Shown piece by piece: positions 27,701-34,817 of a stretch of 64,000 bases of DNA (the first letter of the stretch is position 1; every line of letters starts with the position of its first letter). This DNA is from an uncultured Eubacteriales bacterium (GTDB lineage Bacteria; Bacillota; Clostridia; Peptostreptococcales; Anaerovoracaceae). The position numbers and the translations under genes were made by a program. The notes under the pieces are model-generated. The model was not told where the DNA came from and made no database searches. It worked only from the letters and a program-made list of their open reading frames with translations. Where the stretch lies: the NCBI GenBank assembly GCA_902774265.1, contig CACYHR010000004.1, positions 110,426 through 174,425 on the forward strand. The letters run 5' to 3'.

Positions 27701-28112
27701 TGTCCTTGAACGCGCCCCTATAGATCTTATAGGCTATACGTGCTTTGATCAGCTTGTATCTCAGATTGCCGGACAGATACTCATCAGCCGTCTCCCAGCC
27801 CTGATCTGAGCGGCAATTCCATGTATCCGGGTTGCGGTATATGGATCCGCGAAGAGTTTCAATGACTTCTGTTGCCGAAGAGCCTGAAAGCTCTGCGATC
27901 CTGTTTATATCTACCCGTCCTGTCTCTCTCAGGCACCTGATAAAGGCATCCGAAATGCTGTCCGAATGCGTCTGTCCCGCCTCAGCTTCAAAAGGAAATA
28001 TACCCGGCATTACTGAATCTACAGGCAGGTCTATTATGCTGCCTCTGACAGTCTCCGGATGTGAAAATTCATCTGCCTTAAAAGCAAGGTTTGTTTTATT
28101 GATTTCAGTCAT
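24759..28112 (-). CDS. Large SNF2/DEAH-type helicase
   Basis: The protein has 1,117 residues, with the start set at the ATG at 28112 because GGAGG lies seven bases upstream; an in-frame start at 28151 lacks this. The N-terminal third resembles the helicase part of large methylase-helicase proteins of conjugative elements, but no methylase domain is present. Helicase motifs are AHDVGAGKT (Walker A), FVDEAHNYKN (DEAH box), VMATGTPITNS (motif III), and the C-terminal block ILIGSTFKLGLGVNVQ...QREGRILRTGN (motifs V-VI). The C-terminus is predicted coiled coil (about 1040-1110). It should be an ATP-driven DNA translocase. Its promoter carries two LexA-type boxes, so it is probably damage-inducible. 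Confidence 0.9.
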   Translation of the reverse strand: MTEINKTNLAFKADEFSHPETVRGSIIDLPVDSVMPGIFPFEAEAGQTHSDSISDAFIRCLRETGRVDINRIAELSGSSATEVIETLRGSIYRNPDTWNCRSDQGWETADEYLSGNLRYKLIKARIAYKIYRGAFKDNVEALEALLPPEMKAEDIYVTIGSPWLPTEIIDDFVNHLIQPHDYHRCKGTIHDEETGSWEIPDKSVYSRYVRNTNTFGTSRIEAVKILERTLNMKTIRVTDEVRSKTSKSGFKRVINREETAAAQEKQKLIIAEFRRWIWQDERRKHKIKNLFERKYGCMVARQFDGRFLEFPGMSENVSLYPYQKDAVARILFTPNTLLAHDVGAGKTYIMIAAAMELKRLGMAEKCMFAVPNNLVEQWRSIFLMLYPDAELLCIAPKDMDPDRRNQTMKKVIKNSYDGIIIAYSCFDRIPMSKHAHIEALKAKRDEMLAIQSRRKKVTAGFKRKLDKLTKELGELAAEKDAGRDLICFNELGIDRLFVDEAHNYKNVSIETSISGVYGINRKGSAKCDSMMDKVHYVQKTNNGGGVVMATGTPITNSISDIYVFQQYLQSGELDLLDLQTFDSWVGMFAEKTTEFEIAVDTGSYRLATRFARFHNIPELTTILSSIADFHSINAGGDLPEFDGYTDIVIPRSSDLRAYLEEISKRADKVHEHKVKPDEDNILKITSDGRKAALDIRLVEGEDKPVGRCKVSECAERTALIWHKTGEGRQTQLIFCDTSTPKAGFNMYDELKRRLIDLGVDESEIAYIHDASTEARREKLFRNMREGKIRILIGSTFKLGLGVNVQDRLVAVHHLDLPWRPADMMQREGRILRTGNLNDKVEIYRYITEGSFDAYSWQLLETKQRFISDILSGTIAGRSGSEVDDTVLDYAEVKALALGNPLLKSRVETRNEISRLSILQRKGLEARLRLEQRYTELPDAIAAKQLELDICLSDAAYVKANGKDLYSGSGYRDRKQIAAWRKYLREYLAESLYDYVMQPGDESLMEYRGFTIVLPAGMDEKHPYICLVREGRYRVDMSDKETGLLIRIDNFLDRLDEHAGKIRRQKDLLEQELRETESELEKTGNYSELIDKYTAKLEKIDEELGVNELRRQGAGNPK

Positions 28113-28162
28113 ATGATCCTCCATTTTCACTTCACCTGATAGCCGCAGCAATTGGGATTTGT

Positions 28163-28191
28163 ATTATACCAGAACTATTGTTCGCAAACAA
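28163..28191 (-). promoter_or_regulatory. Promoter of the helicase gene
   Basis: TTGTTT (28186-28191), a 17-base spacer and TATAAT (28163-28168) with an extended TGG give a strong sigma-A promoter. Two LexA-type boxes overlap it. Confidence 0.85.
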
Positions 28192-28197
28192 CTGTTC
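28171..28197 (-). promoter_or_regulatory. Tandem LexA (SOS) boxes at the helicase promoter
   Basis: Box 2 (28171-28184) reads CGAAC-AATA-GTTCT and fits the Gram-positive GAAC-N4-GTTC consensus. Box 1 (28184-28197) reads GAAC-AGTT-GTTT. They overlap the -35 and spacer, where repressor binding would block RNA polymerase. The arrangement is repeated at 36064-36091. Confidence 0.75.
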
Positions 28198-28218
28198 TGT
28201 CAGTTTTGCTGCACGCAA

Positions 28219-28255
28219 AAAGCATCGGTTTTTTGCTGTTTTTTACCGGTGCTTT
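28219..28255 (-). terminator. Terminator of the nuclease gene
   Basis: An 11-bp stem (28219-28229 with 28245-28255, one wobble) has a 15-base loop and five Ts on the minus strand. It separates the nuclease gene from the helicase promoter. Confidence 0.65.
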
Positions 28256-28338
28256 TGTATTTAAGGTAGTATATTACTTCGTATTTTTCTTATGTATCTG
28301 AAATTGAGTGATGGCGGTCATTGCCGCCCCCCATTACC

Positions 28339-29424
28339 TTACGGATTGCAGTTGCCGCACGGAGTGAAGCCGCGACCTATGAGATCTTCTCTTGTGGCCT
28401 CGATCTCCTGCTTGTTTCTGTCATTCATATCCATAACGCTCCTGCAGTCAGGATAATGGAATTTGCCGGTATTGGTATTCAGAACATATGTCATTTTATG
28501 CTCATCCTGTTCTGACGCTCCCTCCCGATCCTCATCATACGATCCGTCCGCCTCTTCGGATACAGCAGTTCCTGATTCTCCGGACGGGACAGATCCCAGT
28601 GTATTGGCTCTCACGGTATACTTGCCTGCCAGGTAGTTATCAAGCATTTCCGTATCCTCTGACAGCCTGTTATCGCCTGTCTTATAGTTTATATATATTC
28701 CCGGCTGTACATTATAGCAAAACACATTAAATGCAAGGCCTTCGCCTTCATCCTCGACAGAGATCGCTTCCATGTGAACGCCTCTGCAGACCAGTTCATC
28801 ATCTTTGAATACAGGCGTCACTCTGTACATGACATGATTGCCTGTGTCTCTGACATAATCAGCGATCGCGATCTCAAAGGGCAGCATACCGTCTCTGTTC
28901 ATATAGCTGGTACCGGTAACAAGGTTTTTGGGAACGGCGTCATCGCCTGAAAGCATATGCGCTATGAGATGACACCTGTTATACAGCGCTTCGCCCTCAA
29001 CGAAATCATATCTGTCACTATGCCAGCCGCTTGGTCTTATCTCGCTAATGTCACCTCTCGGCTCAGTCGGCATCCCGTCTGTCCCTATACATGAATTCGC
29101 GGTACCGCATCTGCCGAGTTCATCGAGAGGATCGATCGACTCCCTGGTTCTTGTCCATATCTCATCAGGCTCGAAATCAGGGCAATTGCCGTTTACATAA
29201 CAAAACGCGTAACCGCTCCATTCCGGAAGAGATTCCAGGAATTCGGCTGCATCATATGATTCCGTATTTTTTGTCTTCTTCTGTTCCTTTGTATTCGCGG
29301 TCTGAGATATGCCCTGATCACCGGCGGAAGTATCAGCTCCGCAGCTGCAGATGAATACTGTCATCATTATCAGCAGCAGCACAAGGAGAGGAATTCTTTG
29401 ATTTCTGATTATTCTTTTATTCAT
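28339..29424 (-). CDS. Secreted lipoprotein, DNA/RNA non-specific endonuclease
   Basis: The protein has 361 residues. A lipobox (LIMMTVFICSCGA) ends the signal peptide, so it should be a membrane-anchored lipoprotein. The central domain has the EndA/NucA-type motif YNRCHLIAHML, where the His is the catalytic base, followed by the NLVTGTSYMNRDGMLPFE block with the metal-binding Asn. After a Glu/Asp/Ser-rich linker, the last 50 residues carry YVLNTNTGKFHYPDC...CGNCNP, a small Cys-rich module seen at the end of other clostridial nucleases. Likely role is nutrient scavenging or DNA processing at the surface. It has its own promoter (TTGTAT-17-TATAGA) and terminator. Confidence 0.88.
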   Translation of the reverse strand: MNKRIIRNQRIPLLVLLLIMMTVFICSCGADTSAGDQGISQTANTKEQKKTKNTESYDAAEFLESLPEWSGYAFCYVNGNCPDFEPDEIWTRTRESIDPLDELGRCGTANSCIGTDGMPTEPRGDISEIRPSGWHSDRYDFVEGEALYNRCHLIAHMLSGDDAVPKNLVTGTSYMNRDGMLPFEIAIADYVRDTGNHVMYRVTPVFKDDELVCRGVHMEAISVEDEGEGLAFNVFCYNVQPGIYINYKTGDNRLSEDTEMLDNYLAGKYTVRANTLGSVPSGESGTAVSEEADGSYDEDREGASEQDEHKMTYVLNTNTGKFHYPDCRSVMDMNDRNKQEIEATREDLIGRGFTPCGNCNP

Positions 29425-29443
29425 ATCATCCTTATCATCAGAA

Positions 29444-29472
29444 TCTATACAATCACATTGCGGTTAATACAA
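29444..29472 (-). promoter_or_regulatory. Probable promoter of the nuclease gene
   Basis: TTGTAT (29467-29472), 17 bases and TATAGA (29444-29449) precede the nuclease start by about 20 bases. A direct repeat CATTAGTGAAT occurs twice just upstream. Confidence 0.5.
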
Positions 29473-29494
29473 ATTATTCACTAATGATAATTCA

Positions 29495-30976
29495 CTAATG
29501 TATATTGTAAACAAATATCTCATGTATCTCTCTGTCATAGCCGTCATAGAAGCCCGTTGGCATTCCCCTGACTATGATCGCTCCTCTGTTATAGCTGATA
29601 AGCATTTGTCTCCTGTCCTTGTCAAAAGAGATCCCCTCGATCTCTCCCTGACGCGTCACATCATCAAGAGTCTTTTCTGTCAGAACAGTAAACTCATCCA
29701 GTCCCGGATCAGCAAAACACTTATAGACATGATCCGGTTCATCATCGTCTGCAGATCCGTCGTCTGCTGTGATATACAGCCAGCCATCATAATATGCTAT
29801 GCCCTGTATCAGCTGAGGCGGCTCACTCATGCGGGTCCTTCCCATATATTCTCCGCTTTCAAGATCATATCTGTACAGATAGCTGCTGCTCTCATCATCT
29901 ATCCATGAGCACATCCATATCAAGTTATGGTCAGGATCGACTGCAATGCCGGATACTTCCATCTGTCCGCTGTCCGGTTCAAACATATATGTGCGATTCA
30001 GTTTCAGAGTCTCTGCATCGTAAACAGCCATCTGAATATTGGATCCGACTCCGTCCATGAAATACTCAACGCCTGCATATATCTCCCCGTTATATACATC
30101 GATATCTCCGATGTGATTCACCTCGGCCTTGTAGCCATCGAATGGCTCTGATTCTGTCCTGATCAGATTCCATTCCGAATCATAAACGGAAAGTGTAGTG
30201 CTGCCGCTCACATAGTATCTGTCACCCTCCCGGGCAATTCCCTGTCTGCCATCGACCTCATGTGATGATTCAAGTGTATAATCAGAATTCATGTGAGTAA
30301 TCCTCCCGTCACCATCGATCGGGATCTCATCATCGAGGAATGTCGGCTCCGGTCTTATCATAGCTTTGATCAAATCCTTGCCCCGCGCCAGTACTTCTCT
30401 TACCTCTCTGAAAAATCTATTTCTATATTTCCGCTGATCGGACGCAATACCTTCAGCCTTTATCCCGAGAATGTCACAGGTCTTGAGCGCTCTGAACAGA
30501 TGATACTTCTGTGTAACCACTATAAATCTGTCCGCCATGAATACAGCTTTAGCCCTGTATACAGAGTCATAAGTTGCGAATCCGGCATAGTCCAGATAGA
30601 TATCCTCCGATGGAACGCCCTGCTTCAGAGCATACTCAAGCATGCAGTCAGGCTCGCTGTAATCCTCCACACTGTTGTCTCCGCTGAGGAGCAATTTGGG
30701 TGCAGCCCCCTTCCTGTATAATTCAATTGCAGTGTCCAGCCTGTCCTTCAGCATTGGCGATGGTTCATTATTCGCCCATACAGCACAGCCAAGCACCAGT
30801 ATACACTGCGGATTGATGCTTTTGCACTCATCGATCGTCTCCTGACTGATGCCTTTTCCGTTGTCTATACCTGCAATATCTGCTGAAGTTGTCATTGTCA
30901 CATATGCACTCATACCAAACACCGCAATGATCAGTATTGCTATTATTATCGTTATGATCCTTATACTTTTTCTCAT
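29495..30976 (-). CDS. ElyC/SanA-like DUF218 protein fused to a beta-propeller-like domain
   Basis: The protein has 493 residues. An N-terminal membrane anchor (about 5-28) precedes a DUF218 domain (about 50-210): ILVLGCAVWANNEPSPML, LLLSGDNSVEDYSEPDCM, a TYDSVYRAK block and VTQKYHLFRAL. SanA/ElyC/YdcF proteins act in the envelope of other bacteria, possibly on lipid carriers. Residues 230-493 look like repeated beta-propeller blades (IAREGDRYYVSGSTTLSVYD, VSGIAVDPDHNLIWMC, IEGISFDKDRRQMLISY), an addition I have not seen in standard members. It lies 98 bases after the radical SAM gene and may share its transcript. Confidence 0.83.
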   Translation of the reverse strand: MRKSIRIITIIIAILIIAVFGMSAYVTMTTSADIAGIDNGKGISQETIDECKSINPQCILVLGCAVWANNEPSPMLKDRLDTAIELYRKGAAPKLLLSGDNSVEDYSEPDCMLEYALKQGVPSEDIYLDYAGFATYDSVYRAKAVFMADRFIVVTQKYHLFRALKTCDILGIKAEGIASDQRKYRNRFFREVREVLARGKDLIKAMIRPEPTFLDDEIPIDGDGRITHMNSDYTLESSHEVDGRQGIAREGDRYYVSGSTTLSVYDSEWNLIRTESEPFDGYKAEVNHIGDIDVYNGEIYAGVEYFMDGVGSNIQMAVYDAETLKLNRTYMFEPDSGQMEVSGIAVDPDHNLIWMCSWIDDESSSYLYRYDLESGEYMGRTRMSEPPQLIQGIAYYDGWLYITADDGSADDDEPDHVYKCFADPGLDEFTVLTEKTLDDVTRQGEIEGISFDKDRRQMLISYNRGAIIVRGMPTGFYDGYDREIHEIFVYNIH

Positions 30977-31074
30977 ATTTTTCCATCAGATCCCTTATTA
31001 TAAGAGTTTCTGCAATACCTACACCTTCCATCCATGGACCGGAGGGTATCCTTATTCTGTCATATATTGCTATT

Positions 31075-32094
31075 TCAAACTCCGGTTATCACACAATCCT
31101 TATGGTTATACAATTCGCCGCTTGTGAAGTAATTGTATGACCTGCATCCGCCTGCGCAGATACTTCCATATATACATCCGGCGCAGGAACCGGTGAGCAG
31201 GTCGTTTGTGAATTTCCTGTTGTACGAAAACGCATCAGGATCGTCCCATATCGATTTCAGAGATCTGTCGCGCAAATTGCCCTCTATGAAAATATCAGAA
31301 TACATGGACTCGCAGCCTCTGACATTTCCTATACTGTCGATTCCGACAGAATCCAGTCCTGCACCGCATCCTCTGAAATATGCTCTCCCGCTTGTATTGC
31401 CTCTTAAGCTGCCCTCGGATTCAGAATAATATCCTATATTATCTGCTACGCCAATGGCAAGCGGCGCATCATACATGTGCTCTTCAACAAAGCGTATCGC
31501 CTGCTTATGATCAAAGCTGTAATCTATGCCTGTTTTTACCGCATTGCCCATCGGTGAACATGCCTGAATCTGCCACACCATGATGTCCTTCTGCAATAAA
31601 ACAGATCGCATTTCTTCAAGACACTGTATATTCATGCTGTTAAGGGTAGTAATTACCGATACGGGAATAGCTGCGGAATTCAGTTTATCGACTGCCCTGA
31701 GCGCTCTGCTATAGCTTCCTTTCTGTCTCATGAAGTCATGTATATCCTCAGTTCCGTCTATCGATATTGCTATCGATTCGATGCAGATTTCCCTGAGCCT
31801 GTTTATGATATGATCATCAAAATCAAAGCCGTTTGTGATGATCGAAGCTGAAATGCCGTAATCCGTCAAAGATTTTATGATCAGTGCCCAGTCATCACGC
31901 ATGAAAACTTCTCCGCCGATAAGAGATACCCGGCGGCAGCCAAGCTCTGAAAGCTGACGTGCGACATCCAGGCATTCTTCCGTTGACAGTTCATTCTCTC
32001 TTGCTCTGCCCGCACGCGAACCGCAGTGTCTGCACGAAAAGCAGCACGCCAGAGTGATTTCCCATACGCAGTTCTTTAGTCTGTACTGATTCAT
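31075..32094 (-). CDS. Radical SAM enzyme with SPASM-type C-terminal cluster domain
   Basis: The protein has 339 residues. Cys 17, 21 and 24 form the CxxxCxxC motif for the SAM-binding 4Fe-4S cluster. The barrel continues with RVSLIGGEVFMRDDW and an AISIDGTEDIHDFMR segment. The C-terminal quarter has many cysteines (RGCGAG, VRGCES, SCAGCIYGSICAGGC, KDC) as in SPASM/twitch maturases that modify peptides, with a GGCR-type motif. Its ATG overlaps the kinase stop as ATGA, so the two are translationally coupled. The substrate is unknown; a protein of this module or a peptide elsewhere are both possible. No small precursor gene is evident nearby. Confidence 0.88.
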   Translation of the reverse strand: MNQYRLKNCVWEITLACCFSCRHCGSRAGRARENELSTEECLDVARQLSELGCRRVSLIGGEVFMRDDWALIIKSLTDYGISASIITNGFDFDDHIINRLREICIESIAISIDGTEDIHDFMRQKGSYSRALRAVDKLNSAAIPVSVITTLNSMNIQCLEEMRSVLLQKDIMVWQIQACSPMGNAVKTGIDYSFDHKQAIRFVEEHMYDAPLAIGVADNIGYYSESEGSLRGNTSGRAYFRGCGAGLDSVGIDSIGNVRGCESMYSDIFIEGNLRDRSLKSIWDDPDAFSYNRKFTNDLLTGSCAGCIYGSICAGGCRSYNYFTSGELYNHKDCVITGV

Positions 32095-33251
32095 TTGCCA
32101 AATATTTTTTTCAGCTTTGATAAAAAACCTGTATCCGGTGATGCATATAGGATCATCGTTGGATAAGGTTCCGGAAAAGGTGATTCATACGGCATCCGGA
32201 TATTGTCTTCCTCTTCAAGCCTGCTTCCGCAACTACAGCAGAAAATATTTTCTGCAGGATTGGAATATCCGCACCTTTGACAAATCTGCTCTGCAAAGTC
32301 GGAAGGATATGTCCCGCCTGATATTATTTCCAGATCCCTCCGCATCTCTCCGGCAGATCTGTATCTGTTTCCCATGTTATATTCGCATGCTTTGAGGACG
32401 ATCTTCTTCAAAGCATGCGTTCCATGTTCAGGCTCAGGGAGCGGTACTCCATCCAAATGCGTTATTAACGCTCTGTGAACACTTAAACCACTTTTATTTT
32501 CTGAAGTGAAAGCAGGCCCGAAACCGCTCAGGAGTTCATACATGATGATTCCCAGAGAATAGATATCTGCAGTTCTGTTATAACAATCCTTTTTATTTAT
32601 TTCAGGCGGCATGTAAAACTGCACATTGTCGCGCGCGTCATATATGTCGTCATAAAATAACCTGCCCATACCTAAATCTGCCAGTTTATAATCTCCGTTC
32701 TTATCGACAAGTATGTTGTCGGGTTTTATATCTCCGTGAATGATATTCACCCTGTCACAGCGCTCAAGTGCTGTACAGATATCTTTCCCGAGCTTTATTA
32801 CATCCGTCTCTGTTACCGGCTTTGATCTGAACTGTTCCCTTAATGGTGTAAGCAGTTCCATGTAAATGAAGATATACCAGCCGGATCCATTTTCTTTTTC
32901 GATTGCTCTCCAGTCATAAATCGATACGATGTTCGGACAGTCATTCATAATATGAATGAACTCTATGTGATTCATCATTTCAGCAAGATATCTGTCCGCC
33001 TCCTCTTCACCCTCAAGTGAAGTCCGGACTGAATCATATCGGCTTTTATTATTTGGGATGCTAATAACTTTAATAGCAGCACTTTCTGTTATCCCCTCCT
33101 GAGTTCGCTCTATCTTATACACCCTTCCGCATCTGCCTTCTCCAAGAAAGTCTGTTATCTGCCATGCCGGTAGATTTGAAGTGCGCAATTCCATAGAATC
33201 GAAATATCTGCTTATTTCACTGTCCACGTCGTTGTTTTTATTTTTCATCAT
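32091..33251 (-). CDS. Hanks-type Ser/Thr protein kinase with C-terminal zinc ribbon
   Basis: The protein has 386 residues from the ATG at 33251 (AGGT just upstream); a longer start at 33293 lacks a ribosome site. Kinase landmarks are the Gly loop LGEGRCGRVYK, Lys in AAIKVI, the catalytic loop IIHGDIKPDNIL (HGD replacing HRD), DLG in LADLGMGRL (replacing DFG) and a YMPPE activation segment end. A zinc ribbon (CQRCGYSNPAENIFCCSCGS) follows near the C-terminus. No membrane segment or PASTA repeat is present, so it is cytosolic. It is coupled to the radical SAM gene and lies downstream of the MoxR-VWA pair, a combination typical of regulated NTPase conflict systems. Confidence 0.88.
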   Translation of the reverse strand: MMKNKNNDVDSEISRYFDSMELRTSNLPAWQITDFLGEGRCGRVYKIERTQEGITESAAIKVISIPNNKSRYDSVRTSLEGEEEADRYLAEMMNHIEFIHIMNDCPNIVSIYDWRAIEKENGSGWYIFIYMELLTPLREQFRSKPVTETDVIKLGKDICTALERCDRVNIIHGDIKPDNILVDKNGDYKLADLGMGRLFYDDIYDARDNVQFYMPPEINKKDCYNRTADIYSLGIIMYELLSGFGPAFTSENKSGLSVHRALITHLDGVPLPEPEHGTHALKKIVLKACEYNMGNRYRSAGEMRRDLEIISGGTYPSDFAEQICQRCGYSNPAENIFCCSCGSRLEEEDNIRMPYESPFPEPYPTMILYASPDTGFLSKLKKIFGK

Positions 33252-33491
33252 ATACCTGATCTTTCTTGCCCTTTTCACTGACCATGCAGTCATCGATGAA
33301 AATTCATAACTGAAAAATTCAAAGTGCTCGCTATCCCTTCGAGTAAAATCCCTTATATTTTAATAGTATTCTGAAAAGCTGTCAAACAACGGCAGCTGTA
33401 AGTAATATAGCTGCACAGCTTTAATTTATACGGCTATCTTTCTCTGCTAACCGTATCATTTTGCAGCTCATGTAGTACTTCACAGCAGCAT
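33252..33491 (-). other. Gap between VWA and kinase genes, with hairpins
   Basis: This gap of about 240 bases holds inverted repeats, the best being AAAGCTGT...ACAGCTTT enclosing a smaller stem (about 33368-33421), followed by only four Ts on the minus strand. A 17-codon ORF beginning ATGAGCTGC is visible but unsupported. The hairpins may attenuate transcription into the kinase gene. Confidence 0.35.
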
Positions 33492-34805
33492 CTATAGTCT
33501 TGCCGCTTTACCCCATGGAGGAGTGATATCATCATTGTTGATCATCCACAGCACAGGTATGCCCATTGCTGCCGACTCCTCGGGGAAAGGCGCCCATCCG
33601 TCTGTCATGATTATGATGCTTGCGATTTCCCTGTCATCCATTTCGCTGCGTACATAATCGAATATGACATCGAAGCTTGTGCCTCCCCCTCCTTCAGGTC
33701 TGATCACTTTAAATTCATCCTCATCAGCAAAAGGCTTCGGCGGAACTACTTCAGCATCAAAGAATCCGAGCCATCCCTCAAGCCTGCCGCCAAACTGATC
33801 TATCGCTCCTTTGATCTCGGAATATGCCTGTGTGATCTCTTCATCAGACATCGAACCAGAGGTGTCTATCATAAAGAGTATGTCCCTGACAATCGTTTCC
33901 GTATCATTAAAATCAGGCAGGAGAAAAGGACTATCCGAAAATCTGCGGTCAGGCGGCATAAACGAGTAATCCACTACCTCTTCCTGTATGAAGTCATTTA
34001 GAAGCGTCCGCCAATCCACCTTCGGATCCATCAGCTCCTTTACAGCCCTCTCCGCTCCCATCGGAATGCTGCCTCTGCTTTTGTTTGTCCTGCTTGCCTC
34101 ATAAGCATCCCGTATCCTGTTGCTCCACAGAGCTTCAAGAGCTTCATCCTTAACATTTCCCCATTTTGAATGATTATCGCATAAGCCTCCGCCATTTCCG
34201 GCAGCATTTCCGACGCCATTCCCGACAGCATTTCCAGTGGCATTTCCGACAGCGCTTCCGGCAGTATTTCCGGTGCTGCTTCCGGATCCGGTACCGTTCT
34301 TCATTCCGAAACCGCTACCGTAACCATTTCCCGGACCTCCCGCCTTTACACCGGCAGGCAGCATTTCATATACCTCTTCCGCAGTATAATTGTATCCTTC
34401 GCGCCCGTCCGGAGCTATGTGCATCGATTCACCGTATTTCGACAGTGTGATGCTCTTAAGATTTCCGCCGGCTGACTGCAGGATATTCGAATTGACCACT
34501 ATGTCACAGGCGATGTTGAATCCGTATTCATCTCTGCCGTCCGTTCTGAAAGAGTGATTCAGAACCACATGCATAATCTCATGCATAAGCAAAAAAATAA
34601 GCTCACTGTCAGATATCTCATTCAGAAACTTCGGATCAAAGAATATCCTCTCTCCGTCTGTCGCAGCAGTACCGATCGTATCATCAAGAGCAAACTTCAT
34701 GTGCATCAGGAGCAAACCGAAAAAACCGTTTCGGGTCAGTATGCTCATTCGCGCAATCAGTATCCTTCGAATATATTCCCTCTGTTTATCTGCACTCAGT
34801 TCCAT
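33492..34805 (-). CDS. Metallopeptidase-like/VWA protein (DUF2201 type), MoxR partner
   Basis: The protein has 437 residues. The N-terminal half has a zincin-like motif LMHEIMHVVLNH (HExxHx4H). A low-complexity Gly/Asn/Ala stretch (about 175-215, many GNA/GNG steps) follows. The C-terminal half is a von Willebrand A domain with the MIDAS motif FMIDTSGSMS and a late DGWAPFPEES block, ending in WGKAARL, as such proteins usually do. It is 12 bases downstream of the MoxR ATPase. MoxR/VWA pairs work as ATP-driven chaperones that remodel or insert a cofactor into a partner; here the partner is unknown. The whole operon is behind LexA-type boxes. Confidence 0.88.
   Translation of the reverse strand: MELSADKQREYIRRILIARMSILTRNGFFGLLLMHMKFALDDTIGTAATDGERIFFDPKFLNEISDSELIFLLMHEIMHVVLNHSFRTDGRDEYGFNIACDIVVNSNILQSAGGNLKSITLSKYGESMHIAPDGREGYNYTAEEVYEMLPAGVKAGGPGNGYGSGFGMKNGTGSGSSTGNTAGSAVGNATGNAVGNGVGNAAGNGGGLCDNHSKWGNVKDEALEALWSNRIRDAYEASRTNKSRGSIPMGAERAVKELMDPKVDWRTLLNDFIQEEVVDYSFMPPDRRFSDSPFLLPDFNDTETIVRDILFMIDTSGSMSDEEITQAYSEIKGAIDQFGGRLEGWLGFFDAEVVPPKPFADEDEFKVIRPEGGGGTSFDVIFDYVRSEMDDREIASIIIMTDGWAPFPEESAAMGIPVLWMINNDDITPPWGKAARL
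34163..34340. repeat. Minisatellite-like GC-rich repeats inside the VWA gene
   Basis: Tandem 12-15-base units built on CATTTCCGAC/CATTTCCGG variants encode the Gly-Asn-Ala linker. Repeat number may vary between strains. Confidence 0.55.
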
Positions 34806-34817
34806 ATTTCCTCCCTG

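Noticed and set aside
31075-32094. Radical SAM enzyme as the maturase of the acidic Cys-repeat proteins
   Set aside because: The two are more than 25 kb apart with unrelated operons between, so a link is not supported by position.
33430-33490. A 17-codon ORF (MSCKMIRL...) after the VWA gene as a peptide precursor
   Set aside because: It lacks a ribosome site, overlaps hairpin sequence and two frames there look equally protein-like.
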